Positions 39,588-50,192 are shown, counted from the stretch's first letter. The stretch is 64,000 nt of DNA from Chaetoderma sp. LZ-2023a (GCA_034401795.1 CM067367.1:29284690-29348689), one strand, 5' to 3'. A program made the numbers and translations. Notes: a model not told the origin generated them from the sequence alone.

Positions 39588-40394
39588 CGGTCGATGACGC
39601 ATCATCGCAAATCCCCACATTCACCGCTTTGATCTTTTGACCGCCCCACAAGCCACCCCCGTGGGCAGAACCAAATGTAAATGTCCTCTTGTACTCCGCA
39701 ATCATATGGGTAACTCGCATACCAAATTTGGTTGAATTTCGACCAATAGTGTCAGAGGAGGTATATTACAATAAATTTCCTGACCTTTTGACCCCATCCC
39801 CCCCTGTTGGCGGTCGAAATGTAAATATGCTCGTCCACTCTCATATGGGTAACACTCGTAGCAAATGTGGTTGCACGCACGCACGCACGCACACACACAC
39901 AGGTTGCCTGACATAAACCCGACTTTTCTTTAAAAAATGTTGTGGGGATCATCAAGCTGGCTGGCTGTAGATCTGTCTGTGTGTGCCTGCATGTGTGTGT
40001 CCAGTGTGATAATTACCCCCACGTTTTTCGAAGAAAAGTGTGGATATTATGGCATCCCACCCATCTGTACATCTGCCTATCTGGGAGTGGGAAAATCTAT
40101 TGTAACACAAGTTCTCCTCAGCAACTGTTAGACAGAATTCAACCAAATTTAGTGTGAATTACCCATATGATTACATAATGTACAAAGGCATTTACTTTTG
40201 TGTCCGCTCTCGATGCGGGGTGAAAATGTCAAATTAATTGTAACACAACTCTGAAACCATTGGACAGAATTCAACCAAATTTTGTATGTGAGTTACTCAT
40301 ATGATTCCGAACTGCAAGATGACATTTATATTTGGCTCTGCCACCAGGGGTCAAAGCGCTGAATTGAAGAATTTGCGATTGCGCATAATCGACT
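39588..40394 (+). mobile_element. Element S: inverted ends and about 147-bp repeats
   Basis: The left end is TCGATGACGCATCATCGC, AAATCCCCACATTCACCG. The complement of the right end is TCGATTATGCGCAATCGC, AAATTCTTCAATTCAGCG, giving an inverted end of roughly 45 bp. Internal units have CATATGGGTAACTC, CCAAATTTGGTTGAATT and GACCTTTTGACCCCATCCC. A CACGCACG/CACACA microsatellite (about 39874-39901) interrupts them. The overlapping ORFs are repeat artefacts. Confidence 0.75.
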
Positions 40395-40648
40395 TAGAAA
40401 TTATAGTTAATTTCTACTTAAGTTGGTTAGGAGGTTGCCTTTGGGGTCCCGTATAAAAGTCAAAAGAGAAGATCATCAACAAACTTACGCTGGAGGTTGA
40501 ACTTGAGGTGCTGAAGAATCTGCTTAATGGAAAAAAATGTCATCGAAAGACTGGGCAGGCGAGACAATAGGAATTCTGAAAATAATGTCCTCGGTTGTTT
40601 GGCTGGTCGATCTGTCAAATTTTTTAGAATTTTCTGAAACCATATATC

Positions 40649-42418
40649 TAGGGCTTCACGATATACCAATATTATATCGAATACCGGTATCATAGCTATA
40701 CCAGTAGTCATACCGATAACATTTTGCTGATACCGAAATATCGAGATATAAGATAAAACCTGTATAACATTTTGTTAGGCAGATAATCTGCTTCCCATTA
40801 GTAATATTTCAATAGTATATAACTGTCTAGCGATATAAGTTACTGCTCTTCGTACAGGAAAATGATATTTGACCTGTATTTAACGATCACGTTTTTCTTA
40901 TTTATCCAGAGCTGTTAAATTGTTGTTTTGAGGCTAGTATTAGAGTAATTGATAAATAAACAATTACGGCTACGAAGGTTTCCTACTTATAAGAATGCAC
41001 TTCTTGCAAAAAAAAATTGAATAAAACTTATTTTAATTACCATCATAGGACATTGGATGGTTAAAAATGTATAAAACCTATCTTTACCTGCGCTAATATT
41101 TTATAATCTCGGCCCATTGTTTGCTAGAAAAATCATAATATGAAATTAATATTTTGGTTAGTCAGCGATTTCCCGGAATTATGCGCCTTTGTAGTGACCG
41201 GCCAACAGCCCAAGTAAAGAGGAACCCGACAATATGAGAAAAACTTCTCAATTCCCACAAGCTTTATTCACCTCTTATGTTGGCGGGTATCATTAGATAT
41301 CGATCGATACAAGCTACTCTAATGAGGGCGATCTTAGGCCTATGTATTCGCAGCAGATGGTAGTCTATTTAATATGTGTTATAATGGCTAAGTTGTACCC
41401 CTGTGCGGAGATTTCTATGTTTCCTGGCGGTTTTGTCCCATTGCAAATTCATCCTATAAAGCACAGTCCATCGTGAAAGGTTCATTTATTATTCTAACAT
41501 GTACATCAATGCAGATAGGCAGGAAAATTAGTAAAACATATGTTTACATTCACATCCAACGTGGTTGACTCATAACATTGATGTTTGCAGGGATTTACCT
41601 CATTCTGTAAATTTGGGAGTCAACGGGACTCAACGCACCTTATTTTGAGGGTCCCAAGATCAAGAATGGCAGTCCCTAGTGTGCCAGAAATGCTGCAATA
41701 ACCTATTTTAGGGGTATCTACATGTAGGACATTGGCACTGAGATAAAAGTAGAAGATTTTTCTTCACATCAAACTGTAGCAAGATGACTTGTCAAACTGC
41801 AGAAAATGTTTGCAAATTATTGTGAATTTCACTTGAATATTTAGCGGCGTAGATATTTGTTATGGCTAGGTTTGTTGTAATAAATTTATTGGGGTTGGTG
41901 TCTGCATCCATAGGGATGAGCTCTATTTTTTGTGGGTCCAGTGTGTATTTTTAAGGGTATAATGATGCAGGGTTTTGAGTCCGGTAAATCCCCGTATATG
42001 TCAGTCAAATATCAACAGCTTTAGCTGTTTGCAGTTTCACTGGGCGATTTTATATGGGACGAGATAGTCACTGGTTACCTGTATCTCGCGATCTCCACAC
42101 GGAAATAGTTGTAATTTTGTGGCAAATTCAAATCATTTGTAGGGATGATTTGGGGGATGTTTCAGCCATTTTGATATATGATTTAACTAAAGACAGTTAA
42201 AATTTAGCGTTTAATATTAGGATTCATGTAATTTCTTGGTTTTATTGTGGAAATTTGCGGTGGCTATTTAAGCAGTGCTGATATACGTTGAATATAGAAT
42301 CATACTACTCAAGCCTCGCTCCATTTTTCCCATCGGAATATTATCGATATTAAAGGTATACTGGTATGAAAATTGATATCGATACCGATATTCATTTTTC
42401 TAATACTGTGAAGCCCTA
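40649..42418. mobile_element. Non-autonomous hAT-like DNA transposon (1.77 kb)
   Basis: The left end is TAGGGCTTCACGATATACCA and the right end GAAGCCCTA, complementary over TAGGGCTTCAC with mismatches further in. Both ends carry ATACCGGTAT- and TATCGATA-rich subterminal sequence, as many hAT elements do. The flanking 8-mers CATATATC and CCTATATT match at 6 of 8 positions, consistent with an aged 8-bp target duplication. No transposase ORF lies inside. Confidence 0.75.
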
Positions 42419-42499
42419 CCTATATTGCAACTATAGGCAATCGTGTCTGGCAAGTGTACAAATTGCTAGTCTTTGATGGATTTACAATTTTATAAACAT

Positions 42500-42703
42500 T
42501 CTTTTGAATATTTTGAAACTAATTTGACTACGCGCTGTTGCTGCCATAGGCAGCAACACCATTCAAATTAGTCTCAACTTAAGGGTATAGTTCCCTTGAA
42601 ATTTGGTATTCTGGTAATTCAAGATTCAAAGTATGTAAGTCCAAGTGCATACAGTGGGTGGAGCTTAGTTAGAAATAGGCGGGGCATAACGAAAAGTCGA
42701 TTT
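42500..42703 (-). mobile_element. Family E element (D relative)
   Basis: Hairpin TTTGACTACGCGCTGTTGCT with AGGCAGCAACACC, then CCTTGAAATTTGGTATTCTG, CAAGTGCATACAGTGGGTGG, GAGCTTAGTTAGAAATAGGC and GGGGCATAAC. Shares the spacer seen at 1728-1800. Confidence 0.65.
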
Positions 42704-42705
42704 CT

Positions 42706-42943
42706 TTAAACCTTTATCCCTCGAATTTGTTGAAGAAAATTTCAATTTTCTCATAGAAAATGTCAATTTGCAGACCAAGAGAAGACAATTTTTTTTAATT
42801 TACCATTGGAATGACTGGCTCGGTTATGGAGCCATTTATTCCAGTTATAAAGCTTCAAAGATTGTCTTCTCTTGGTCAGCAAATGGACATTTCTCAAGAC
42901 CACTGCAGAAGCTGTTTTTGACTGATATGAGTGTTAAAGCATA
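42706..42943 (-). mobile_element. Family A2 element
   Basis: TTAAACCTTTATCCCTCG opens, then TTTTCTCATAGAAAATGTC, hairpin CATTGGAATGACTGGCTCGG with a decayed partner, and ATATGAGTGTTAAAGC closes. Confidence 0.85.
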
Positions 42944-43009
42944 AATGATTATGACTTTAAAATGTTTTATTTTTTACTACATGTTCTATGATAATGTGAA
43001 TCTATTACA

Positions 43010-43100
43010 AGATCATACTGTACAAAACTGAATGATGTTTGGCTGGTAGCAACACCTTTCAGTTAAACTGTTTTCAAATTCTTTAGGCGACTTGAATTTA
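43010..43100. mobile_element. C-type hairpin relic
   Basis: GGTAGCAACACCTTTCAGTT and AAACTGTTTTCAAATTC represent one arm only. Confidence 0.4.
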
Positions 43101-43189
43101 GAATGAAATCGCGTAAGGTGTGATGAATGCATATCTAATGGCTGACTCCCCTGATAAATTATACATAATTCTCCCTTATTTCTACTGAT

Positions 43190-43460
43190 TACATACGGCA
43201 TACGCCATCACGATGTCTTTAAGAGACGCTTCCAGACAAGCTAATGCGGCATTTCCTCTGAGATTTTGCTTAGATTACGTGACATTTTTGCACAGGAATA
43301 TAGCGCATTATGCGCGCTGAATAAAAGCTGCCATTACTCTCTGTTCATCCATCATATCAAAGGATTGGTATAATTTCTTTGACCTCAAACTAGCTAGGAT
43401 GTGGAACGATAATCGTTCTAACGTCAACGCGTGACACGTGTTCAAGAGGTTGTCATAATG
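43190..43460. promoter_or_regulatory. Repeat-free island with palindromic sites
   Basis: GAACGATAATCGTTC at 43404-43418 is a perfect 7-bp inverted repeat with one central base. GACACGTGTTC contains an E-box, and GCGCATTATGCGCGC is also nearly palindromic. These are candidate dimeric protein sites. No conservation data. Confidence 0.3.
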
Positions 43461-44005
43461 AGTGTTCTGTTTTAAAAAACAATAACTTTAAAAAATTATT
43501 TTGATCGAAAAAATTCAATGGTTTATAGATAATATTGTATTACTATTTTGAACTGTTCATCCTCGATTGTGACTACTCAGTTATGAGCTAAATTTGAAGC
43601 AATATTTTACTTCACCAACAAATTTTTATTAATTTTATTAATTTTGAAAGATGGAACAAATTTTCAATAATATCCCATTGCTGAGACTCTTTTGAACTAT
43701 GTACCATACATCCTGGTTTTTGGCCATTCAGTTTGCACCTGAGCTTTTATAAGAGCACCTTTTTGAAGATTTTTTTAAAGCAAATGTTTAAAGACAAATC
43801 AGCTTTCAGTCAAATCATTTTCAAAATATTTCATCAGATTTTGACTTTTGTGTAGCATAAATTCTTTAAATCGGAAACGGAACTGAGCAGTGGTAGATTC
43901 ATCAAAACACTCCAGTATACATTGTAGATTGGCGTGTATGATTTGTTTAGGAAGACTCATTCAACCACGAAAATCAGGTATCTCAATTTCAACACAACCA
44001 TATAA
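43461..44005. other. AT-rich stretch with a C half-arm
   Basis: 43797-43840 has CTTTCAGTCAAATCATTTTC, the right arm of a C-type hairpin. The rest is unremarkable. Confidence 0.35.
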
Positions 44006-44007
44006 GG

Positions 44008-44100
44008 TAAGCTTTTGAATATATTGAGACCAATTTGACTGAAAGCTGTTGCTACCTTAGGCAGCAACAGCTTTCAGTCAGATTGTTCTTGATATAATTA
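44008..44100. mobile_element. B/C-type hairpin
   Basis: CTTTTGAATATATTGAGACC, AATTTGACTGAAAGCTGTTG, CTACC, loop TTA, GGCAGCAACAGCTTTCAGTC. The inner stem is near perfect while the outer stem is decayed. Confidence 0.65.
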
Positions 44101-44356
44101 GATTATTTCTTGTGTCACAGAATTTGTCTTAGTGATCTGTTGTCACATGGAGCAGGTTGACACTTTCAATGGTAGCGACATTTGAATTGATTTTGTTTCC
44201 ACGTATTAAGAATTGCTTTCCTTACTAGTACTTGGAGAGTAATTGTCATACAACTACTTGAGTGCTGCTATCTACCTTGAGGCGCTGTGAATGTGAAAGT
44301 TACTGTTAACAGTACTTGCAAATTACTATAATGCATCAAAAAGCTCTTGTAATTGA

Positions 44357-44735
44357 CCTTTCCAGTTTTAGCTATGCCCCAACAATCGCTAGCTAAGCTC
44401 CGCCCACACCTCGCTCATGTTGGGATCGATTGATCCCTGAACTCTCTGACTATCAATTTCCAGAAAACTATACAGGTAGGCTGTTAAATATTTTGAAACT
44501 AATTTGACTATGGCAGCAACAGCATCCAGTCAAATTAGTTTCAAAATATTCAACAGAATGTTTATTAAATAGCAAATACTGTACATACAATTCGCGCAAT
44601 GTGTCAGAGTATTAAGCGTTAAAGACAGACTATTTTGAATCATTCATGATGTCATGATTATGACGTCATCCTACACATCACTTAGTTGATTATGACATCA
44701 TTTGATGAATGGATGAACTTTCAAAGGTCCATTCA
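44357..44735 (+). mobile_element. Family D element, complete
   Basis: TTGACCTTTCCAGTTTTAGC opens and AAAGGTCCATT closes. The left hairpin arm is shortened (TTTGACTATGGCAGCAACAG). There is a perfect CRE in GATTATGACGTCATCCTA and a mutated one (TATGACATCATTTGATG). Confidence 0.85.
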
Positions 44736-44934
44736 AGTAGTCTGAGCATTGTTTATTACCTACGGTATAGGAAATGACTGATTCCACCTACGGCATCTAA
44801 TTTTCACTCGAGGAATTCCACCACCCTCGCAGAACATACAAAACCTGATTTTGGCCTTAAACATTGAGTCATTCATGCCCTTGCAAGTCATTGAATGGAT
44901 ACCTATGGTAACTGTATGAACTCTGATGAATCAT

Positions 44935-45290
44935 TATGACCCATTGTTTGGGGAGAATTGATTGTAACTCAACTCCTCCGAATCCATTGGATGGAATTCA
45001 AGCAAATTTGGTTACCCATATGATTCTGGAATGTAAGAGGACATTTACATTTGGCTCCACCTCAAGGGGTGGAGGGGGGGGGAGTGGGTGGAGGAAGAAA
45101 AAGGTTTTAGCTGTGAACATGGGGATTTGCACCATCGACAGTCCAATCTAGTTTGACCTTCCTTCCATCCATCCAAGAAATGTTTTAATTAATTTATCAT
45201 TTTTCTTAGCCCTCTGATGGTCAAGACTGCCAAAAATGGCTTCTTCAGTTGTTTTCAGGAATGTCCATTTACAAACCAAGAGAAGACTAG
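44935..45290. repeat. Duplicated segment, copy 1 (S end plus truncated A1)
   Basis: An S-type unit (CATATGATTCTGGAATGTAA, GAGGACATTTACATTTGGCT) with the S terminus GGGGATTTGCACCATCGA is followed by a truncated A1 copy (TTAGCCCTCTGATGGTCA, ATGTCCATTTACAAACCA). The stretch 44995-45288 recurs at 45862-46114. Confidence 0.8.
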
Positions 45291-45866
45291 GCCCATTTCT
45301 AGCTATAACCCTGCCCGTTTCTAGCTCTACCCTGCCCATTTCTAGCTATACCCTGTCTATTTCTAGCTATACCCGACCAATTTCTAGCTATGCCATGCCC
45401 ATTTCTAGCAATACCCTGCCTATTTCTAGCTATGCCATGCCCATTTCTAGCTATACCCGCCCATTTCTAGCTATACCCTGCCCATTTCTAGTTATACACA
45501 ACATTTCTAGCTATACCCTGCCCATTTCTAGCTATACCCTGCCCATTTCTATCTATACCCCGCCCATTTCTAGCTATACCCCGCCCATTTCTACCTATAC
45601 CCCACCCATCTGTAGCTATTTTCCACCCATTTCTAGCTATTCCCCGCCAATTTCTAGCTATACCCTGCCCATTTCTAGCTATTCCCCACCCACTTCTAGA
45701 TATTCCCCGCCCATTTCTAGCTCTTCCCCGCCCATTACTAGCTATGCTCTGCCCATTTCTAGCTATGCCCCACCCATGTTTAGCTATACCCACCCATTTC
45801 TAGCTATTCACCACACATTTCTAGCTATGCCCCACACATTTCTAGCTATACCCCACCCGTTTTTAG
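45290..45866. repeat. 21-bp minisatellite, block 1
   Basis: About 27 units of CCCATTTCTAGCTATACCC with small variants. Because 21 is divisible by 3, a 236-codon ORF with a heptad ISSYTPP-like repeat stays open. I treat it as an artefact. The unit equals the TAGCTATGCCCCGCCCA block of D/E. Confidence 0.95.
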
Positions 45867-46114
45867 CAAATTTGGTTCGCCATATGATTCTGGAATGTAA
45901 GAGGACATTTACATTTGGCTCCACCTTAAGGGCTGAAAGGTTTTAGCAGTGAACATGGGGATTTGCACCATCGACAGTCCAATCTCGTTTGACCCTCCTT
46001 CCATCCATCCAAGAAATGTTTTAATTAATTTATCATTTGTTCTTAACCCTCTGATGGTCAAGACTGCCAAAAATGCCTTCTTCAGTTGTTTTCAGAAATG
46101 TCCATTTACAAACC
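45862..46114. repeat. Duplicated segment, copy 2
   Basis: Parallels 44995-45288 in order: AGCAAATTTGG, CATATGATTCTGGAATGTAA, ATGGGGATTTGCACCATCGA, CATCCAAGAAATGTTTTAA, then a truncated A1 terminus TTAACCCTCTGATGGTCA. Confidence 0.85.
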
Positions 46115-46345
46115 ATCTCGCCCGGTGACCCATTCAACTGCCAAGTGAGCTTATGCCATGGCAGCCACCCCTCTGTCAAATTACATCTCCTTTACGTTTT
46201 TACTGATTTCAACCAAATTTGGCTGGAAGGATCCTCTGGTGGTAGGCTCCAAAACCTATATTCAGAATTTTGATTGGTCGAATTTTATTTTGTCAAAATG
46301 ATTTTATAAAAAAAATTCCTGGAAATTGTGTTGCTTTATTTTGAG
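46115..46345 (+). repeat. AGCTCACC-class repeat fragment
   Basis: AAGTGAGCTTATGCCATGGC, ACATCTCCTTTACGTTTTT and CAACCAAATTTGGCTGGAAG match the start and first unit of 3485-4064. Confidence 0.7.
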
Positions 46346-46368
46346 CCCTCTTGTATGTAACGGAGGTA

Positions 46369-47637
46369 TCCATTTCTAGCTATACCCCACCCATTTCTAG
46401 CTATATTCTGCCCATTTCTAGCTATACCCCACCCATTTCCAGCTATACCGCATCAATTTCTCGATATACCCCACCGATTTCTAGCTATACCCAACAATTT
46501 CTAGCTATACCCCCACCATTTCTACCTATACCCTGCCCATTTCTAGCTATACCTCACCCATTTCTAGCTATACCCTGCCCATTTCTAGCTATGCCACGCC
46601 CATTTCTAGCTATACTCCACCCATTTGTAGCTATACCCTGCCAGTTTCTAGCTATACACAGCAAATTTCTAGCTATACCCCGCCCATTTCTAGCTATACC
46701 CCGCCCATCTCTAGCTATTCCCCACCCATTTCTAGATATTCCCAGCCCATTACTAGCTATGTTCCACCCATTTCTAGCTATACCCCGCCCATATCTAGCT
46801 ATACCCCACCCTAGCTATTCACCGCACATTTCTAGCTATTCCCCAGCCATTTATAGCTCTTCCTCACTCATTTATAGCTATACCCCAGCCATTTATAGCT
46901 ATTCCCTGCCCATTTATAGCTATTCCATGCCCATTTCTAGCTATGCTCCACCCATTTATAGCTATGCCTCACCCATGTCTAGCTATGCCCCACCCATTTC
47001 TAGTTATTCCCCACCAATTTCTAGCTATGCCCTACCCATTAGTAGCTATGCCCCACCTGTTTCTAGCTCTGCACCGCCCATCTCTATGTCACACACATTT
47101 CTGGCTATGCCCCACCCATTTCTAGTTATGCCCCACCCATTTCTAGCTATGCCCGCCCATTTCTATCTATTCGCCGCCTATTTCTAGCTATACCCCACCC
47201 ATTTATAGCTATACCTGCCTATTTCTAGCTATACCCTGCCCATTTTAGCTATACCCACCCATTTCTAGCTATACCCCGCCCATTTCTAGCTATGCACTGC
47301 CCATTTCTAGCTATACCTGCCCATTTCTAGCTATACCTGTCCATTTCTAGCTATACCCTGCCCATTTCTTAGGCTATACCCCTCACATTTCTGGGCTATA
47401 CTCCGCACATTTCTAGTTATACCCCATACATTTCTAGCTATACCCACCCATTTCTAGCTATACCCCACCCATTTCTAACTATGCCCCGCCCATTTCTAAC
47501 TATGCCCCGCCCATTTCTAGCTATGCCCCACCCATTTCTAACTATGCCCCGCCCATTTCTAACTATGCCCCGCCCATTTCTAACTATGCCCCGCCCATTT
47601 CTAACTATGCCCCGCCCATTTCTAGCTATTTTAGCTC
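46369..47637. repeat. 21-bp minisatellite, block 2
   Basis: About 60 units of the same 21-bp family as block 1. From about 47466 to 47625 a sub-block is homogeneous for the variant TTTCTAACTATGCCCCGCCCA. The array runs straight into an E/D element at 47638. The 278-codon ORF with PISSY-type repeats is not considered a gene. Confidence 0.95.
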
Positions 47638-47750
47638 GACCCACTTTTACACATGTTGGAATTGATTTATATACTTTCCTAGATTCCCAAATTCAAGTAA
47701 AGTAGTGGATATTTTGGAACTAATTTGACTGTGCGCTGTTGCTGCCTATG
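47638..47750 (+). mobile_element. Family E element, right part after the minisatellite
   Basis: CCACTTTTACACATGTTGGA, ATTGATTTATATACTTTCC, then a hairpin left arm GGATATTTTGGAACTAATTT, GCGCTGTTGCTGCC. The right arm is missing. Confidence 0.7.
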
Positions 47751-47924
47751 GTTAAATAGGTCAAGAGAAGACTACGTTTGAAAATTTAACACTGAAATGA
47801 CTGGCTCAGCCAGGCATTCCAGTATTAAATTGTCAAAAATAGTCCTCTCTTAGACCTACAAATGATCATCCCTCAAGACCGTTACCGATCACAGTTTTAG
47901 CCACCATGATGATCAAAGGGTTAA
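47748..47924 (-). mobile_element. Family A1 element, left flank missing
   Basis: TTAAATAGGTCAAGAGAAGA begins directly after the E fragment. The hairpin CACTGAAATGACTGGC with CCAGGCATTCCAGT follows, and GATGATCAAAGGGTTAA closes at TTAA 47921-47924. Confidence 0.7.
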
Positions 47925-48342
47925 AAATCTTAAAATTTCAAACAAAATCTTTTTTTTACAATTCGAAAGATAATCTAAGAAAAAACGCTAATGCTACCAT
48001 ATCATAAATTATCACAGCTAAAATCGCACCAATGTAAAACCGTAAAAAGAGGAGACCTGGAGCGCTTCTTCATTATGTCAATGCTAGCAATGTTTTAATT
48101 ACTATCATGCGGCGCTGCTAGCGAGCATGACCTGTAGGTTTCTGGAGAAATCTACCACATATATATGTTAGTTTCTCATTGACCTATCATATGTTTTTCA
48201 TAAAAATGCATACTCTCGGAACTGCTTCTTATTCATAATACGGTGAGAAACGAGTTTACTATATGACTAGGTTAGTGTAGGAAGGAGTGAAATCTTTTTC
48301 TGAATTGATGTGGTGTTGATCTCAGTCTGATTCCACTCATAG
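47925..48342. other. Repeat-free AT-rich stretch
   Basis: Nothing recognised. 48040-48140 is GC-richer (GGCGCTGCTAGCGAGCATGA). Confidence 0.35.
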
Positions 48343-48556
48343 TCCTTTGACTGTCTGCCTGCTGAATTTCTGCAGACAACATTTTCCATGAGACTTTACT
48401 CTGGATATGCTGAATATTTTGAAAACAATTTGACTGAAAGTTGTTGGTGCCACCAATAACTTTCAGTCAAATTGGTTTCAAAGTATTCAGCAGGCCCAGA
48501 GTTATTTTCTGTTAATATAATTGTCTGATGGCTAAATTTGGTGGTTAGACAGTTAA
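48343..48556 (-). mobile_element. Family C element, first of a C-A-C string
   Basis: TTGACTGTCTGCCTGCTGAA opens (decayed TTAA) and GTTAGACAGTTAA closes. The hairpin is short-looped: AGTTGTTGGTGCCACCAATA. Confidence 0.85.
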
Positions 48557-48721
48557 CACTTACGGTGGCCAAAAACAACTTCTGCACTGGTTTTAAGAAA
48601 TGTCCATTTTTGACAATTTACCACTGGAATGACTGTCTCGATAATCGAGCCAGTCATTCCAGTGGTGAATTAAAAAAAAAATTTCTCTGATGTCAAATGG
48701 ACATTTTCTTTTTAACTTTAA
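48553..48721 (+). mobile_element. Family A element, middle of a C-A-C string
   Basis: TTAACACTTACGGTGGCCAA opens on the C element's last TTAA. The hairpin CACTGGAATGACTGTCTCGA has a good partner. The right flank is truncated to GGACATTTTCTTTTTAAC. Confidence 0.8.
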
Positions 48722-48927
48722 CTGTCTCATCTCTGGAAACCACCAGACAACAATTTTAATGGGCAATAACTGAACCTGCTGAATATTTTGAAAACAAGTT
48801 GACTGAAAGTTGTTGGTGCCTTAGGCACCAACAACTTTCAGTCAAATTGTTTTCAAAATATTTAGCAGATCTATCAATATAACCCTTGAAATATGTCATC
48901 TGCAGAAACTCAGCAGTCAGACAGTTA
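48718..48927 (+). mobile_element. Family C element, last of a C-A-C string (210 bp)
   Basis: It starts TTAACTGTCTCATCTC and ends CAGCAGTCAGACAGTTAA. It has a near-perfect hairpin, GAAAGTTGTTGGTGCC, loop TTA, GGCACCAACAACTTTC. Confidence 0.9.
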
Positions 48928-48929
48928 AA

Positions 48930-49425
48930 GGTTTGATTCTTCCTCTCTGTCAGATTAGCGTTTCACGGAGGTTATTATAGAGAGATGGACCTATACAAGC
49001 TTTGGATCATATTTTGGATAGTTAGTACTTGAACATTATTTTAAGTATTTTTTTTATAAAATCATGCTTTTCTTGAAATCTTGAAGTCATAGCTTTCTGT
49101 CGGATATGTTATCTAAATATATTTTCTACATGCTATGATGTTCTGCTGAATATTTTGAAAACTATTTTTTTCATAGTTGTATTTCGAAAAAGTGGGCGTA
49201 GGCCTATTCTATTGTAGCGTTTATAAACAGTTAACCTTCAAAATCTAAAGATTCACTGGAGTGAAAAATATGTGACGTATCAAATTTAGGTTTTTGTTGT
49301 TTTGAGAAAAATTTTTTTAAGGCGTGAAGTATTGTTTTTTTAGTCAAATTGGTTTCAAAATAATCACCTGCTGCTTGATGTGATATAGAAAATTTGTATT
49401 TTGTTTTTAGTGTTTTTCGTTTTGC
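48930..49425. other. AT-rich stretch with decayed hairpin arms
   Basis: CTGCTGAATATTTTGAAAAC (49143) and TTTTAGTCAAATTGGTTTCA (49339) look like C-arm relics. Nothing else. Confidence 0.35.
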
Positions 49426-49634
49426 TTAACCGTCTGACGGCTGACTGTTTGCAGACAACATATTCCAAGGCTTATATCTCTGGACCGGCTAAATATTTTG
49501 AAAGCAATTTGACTGAAATTTGTTGGTGGCTAAGCCGTGTAAATTTTCAAAAATACTCTTCAGCGTCTGCAAATTAGCATTTCTTAAGACCACTGCAAAA
49601 GCTGTATTTGCAGGCTTGACCATTAAAGGGTTAA
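49426..49634 (-). mobile_element. Chimeric C/A1 element with TTAA at both ends (209 bp)
   Basis: The left end is C (TTAACCGTCTGACGGCTG) and continues through a C hairpin arm to GTTGGTGGCTAAGCC. At about 49534 it switches to an A right arm (GTGTAAATTTTCAAAAATAC) and ends with an A1 terminus, TGACCATTAAAGGGTTAA. Confidence 0.8.
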
Positions 49635-49651
49635 GTTGACACGAGGTGGGT

Positions 49652-49700
49652 TAACCCTTTCATGAAAAATCCGGCCAAAACCAGAATTTTCTGTGTATTT
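49652..49700 (+). mobile_element. Family A left-end fragment
   Basis: TTAACCCTTTCATGAAAAAT, CCGGCCAAAACCAG. The first bases resemble B termini and the next A1. Too short to say more. Confidence 0.5.
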
Positions 49701-49732
49701 AATTTTAAGAATTTATATCCTGTCCCATTACT

Positions 49733-49962
49733 TTTAATCCTCAAATTTGTAACAAAAATCTTAATTTTCTTATACACAATGTCGATTTGTAGGCCAAGAG
49801 ATTATTTTTGAAAGCCTATCACTGGAATGTCACTGGCTCTGTTATTGAGCCAGTCGTTCCAGTGGTAAAATTTCAAAAATTGGTTTCTTGTTCGGTAAAT
49901 AGACATTTCTCAAGACCACTGCAGAAGCTGGGTTTTTTTGGCCAACTTCAGTGTTAAATTAA
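49733..49962 (-). mobile_element. Family A2 element
   Basis: TTAATCCTCAAATTTGTAAC opens. The hairpin is CACTGGAATGTCACTGGC with CCAGTCGTTCCAGTGG. CTTCAGTGTTAAATTAA closes. Confidence 0.8.
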
Positions 49963-50192
49963 GGGTTCATTTCTGCGATGAATAAATTAATAAGATTAAA
50001 AATTTTGTCAAAGACAAACCTTTTTTTTTTTTAATTGCCATGGAATGACTCCATGGCTTTGTTATGGGGACAATGAGTCCAGTGGGAAGATTTTAAAAAT
50101 TAGTTTTATCTTGGCTTGCAAATCAACATTTCTTTTAACCATCTCAATCTGCAGAAGCCATGTTTGGTGAGATGGATTATTAAAATGGTTCA
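49962..50192 (-). mobile_element. Family A element, strongly diverged
   Basis: Keeps CCATGGAATGACTCCATGGC, GAGTCCAGTGGG, ATCTTGGCTTGCAAATC and CTGCAGAAGCCATGTTTGGT. Termini are decayed. Confidence 0.55.

Noticed and set aside
45236-47187. Two long ORFs (236 and 278 codons) with a seven-residue ISSYTPP-like repeat, reminiscent of a structural protein
   Set aside because: They coincide exactly with the 21-bp minisatellites. A 21-bp unit without a stop keeps frames open automatically. The arrays also contain units that break the frame, and the ORFs run into transposon sequence.
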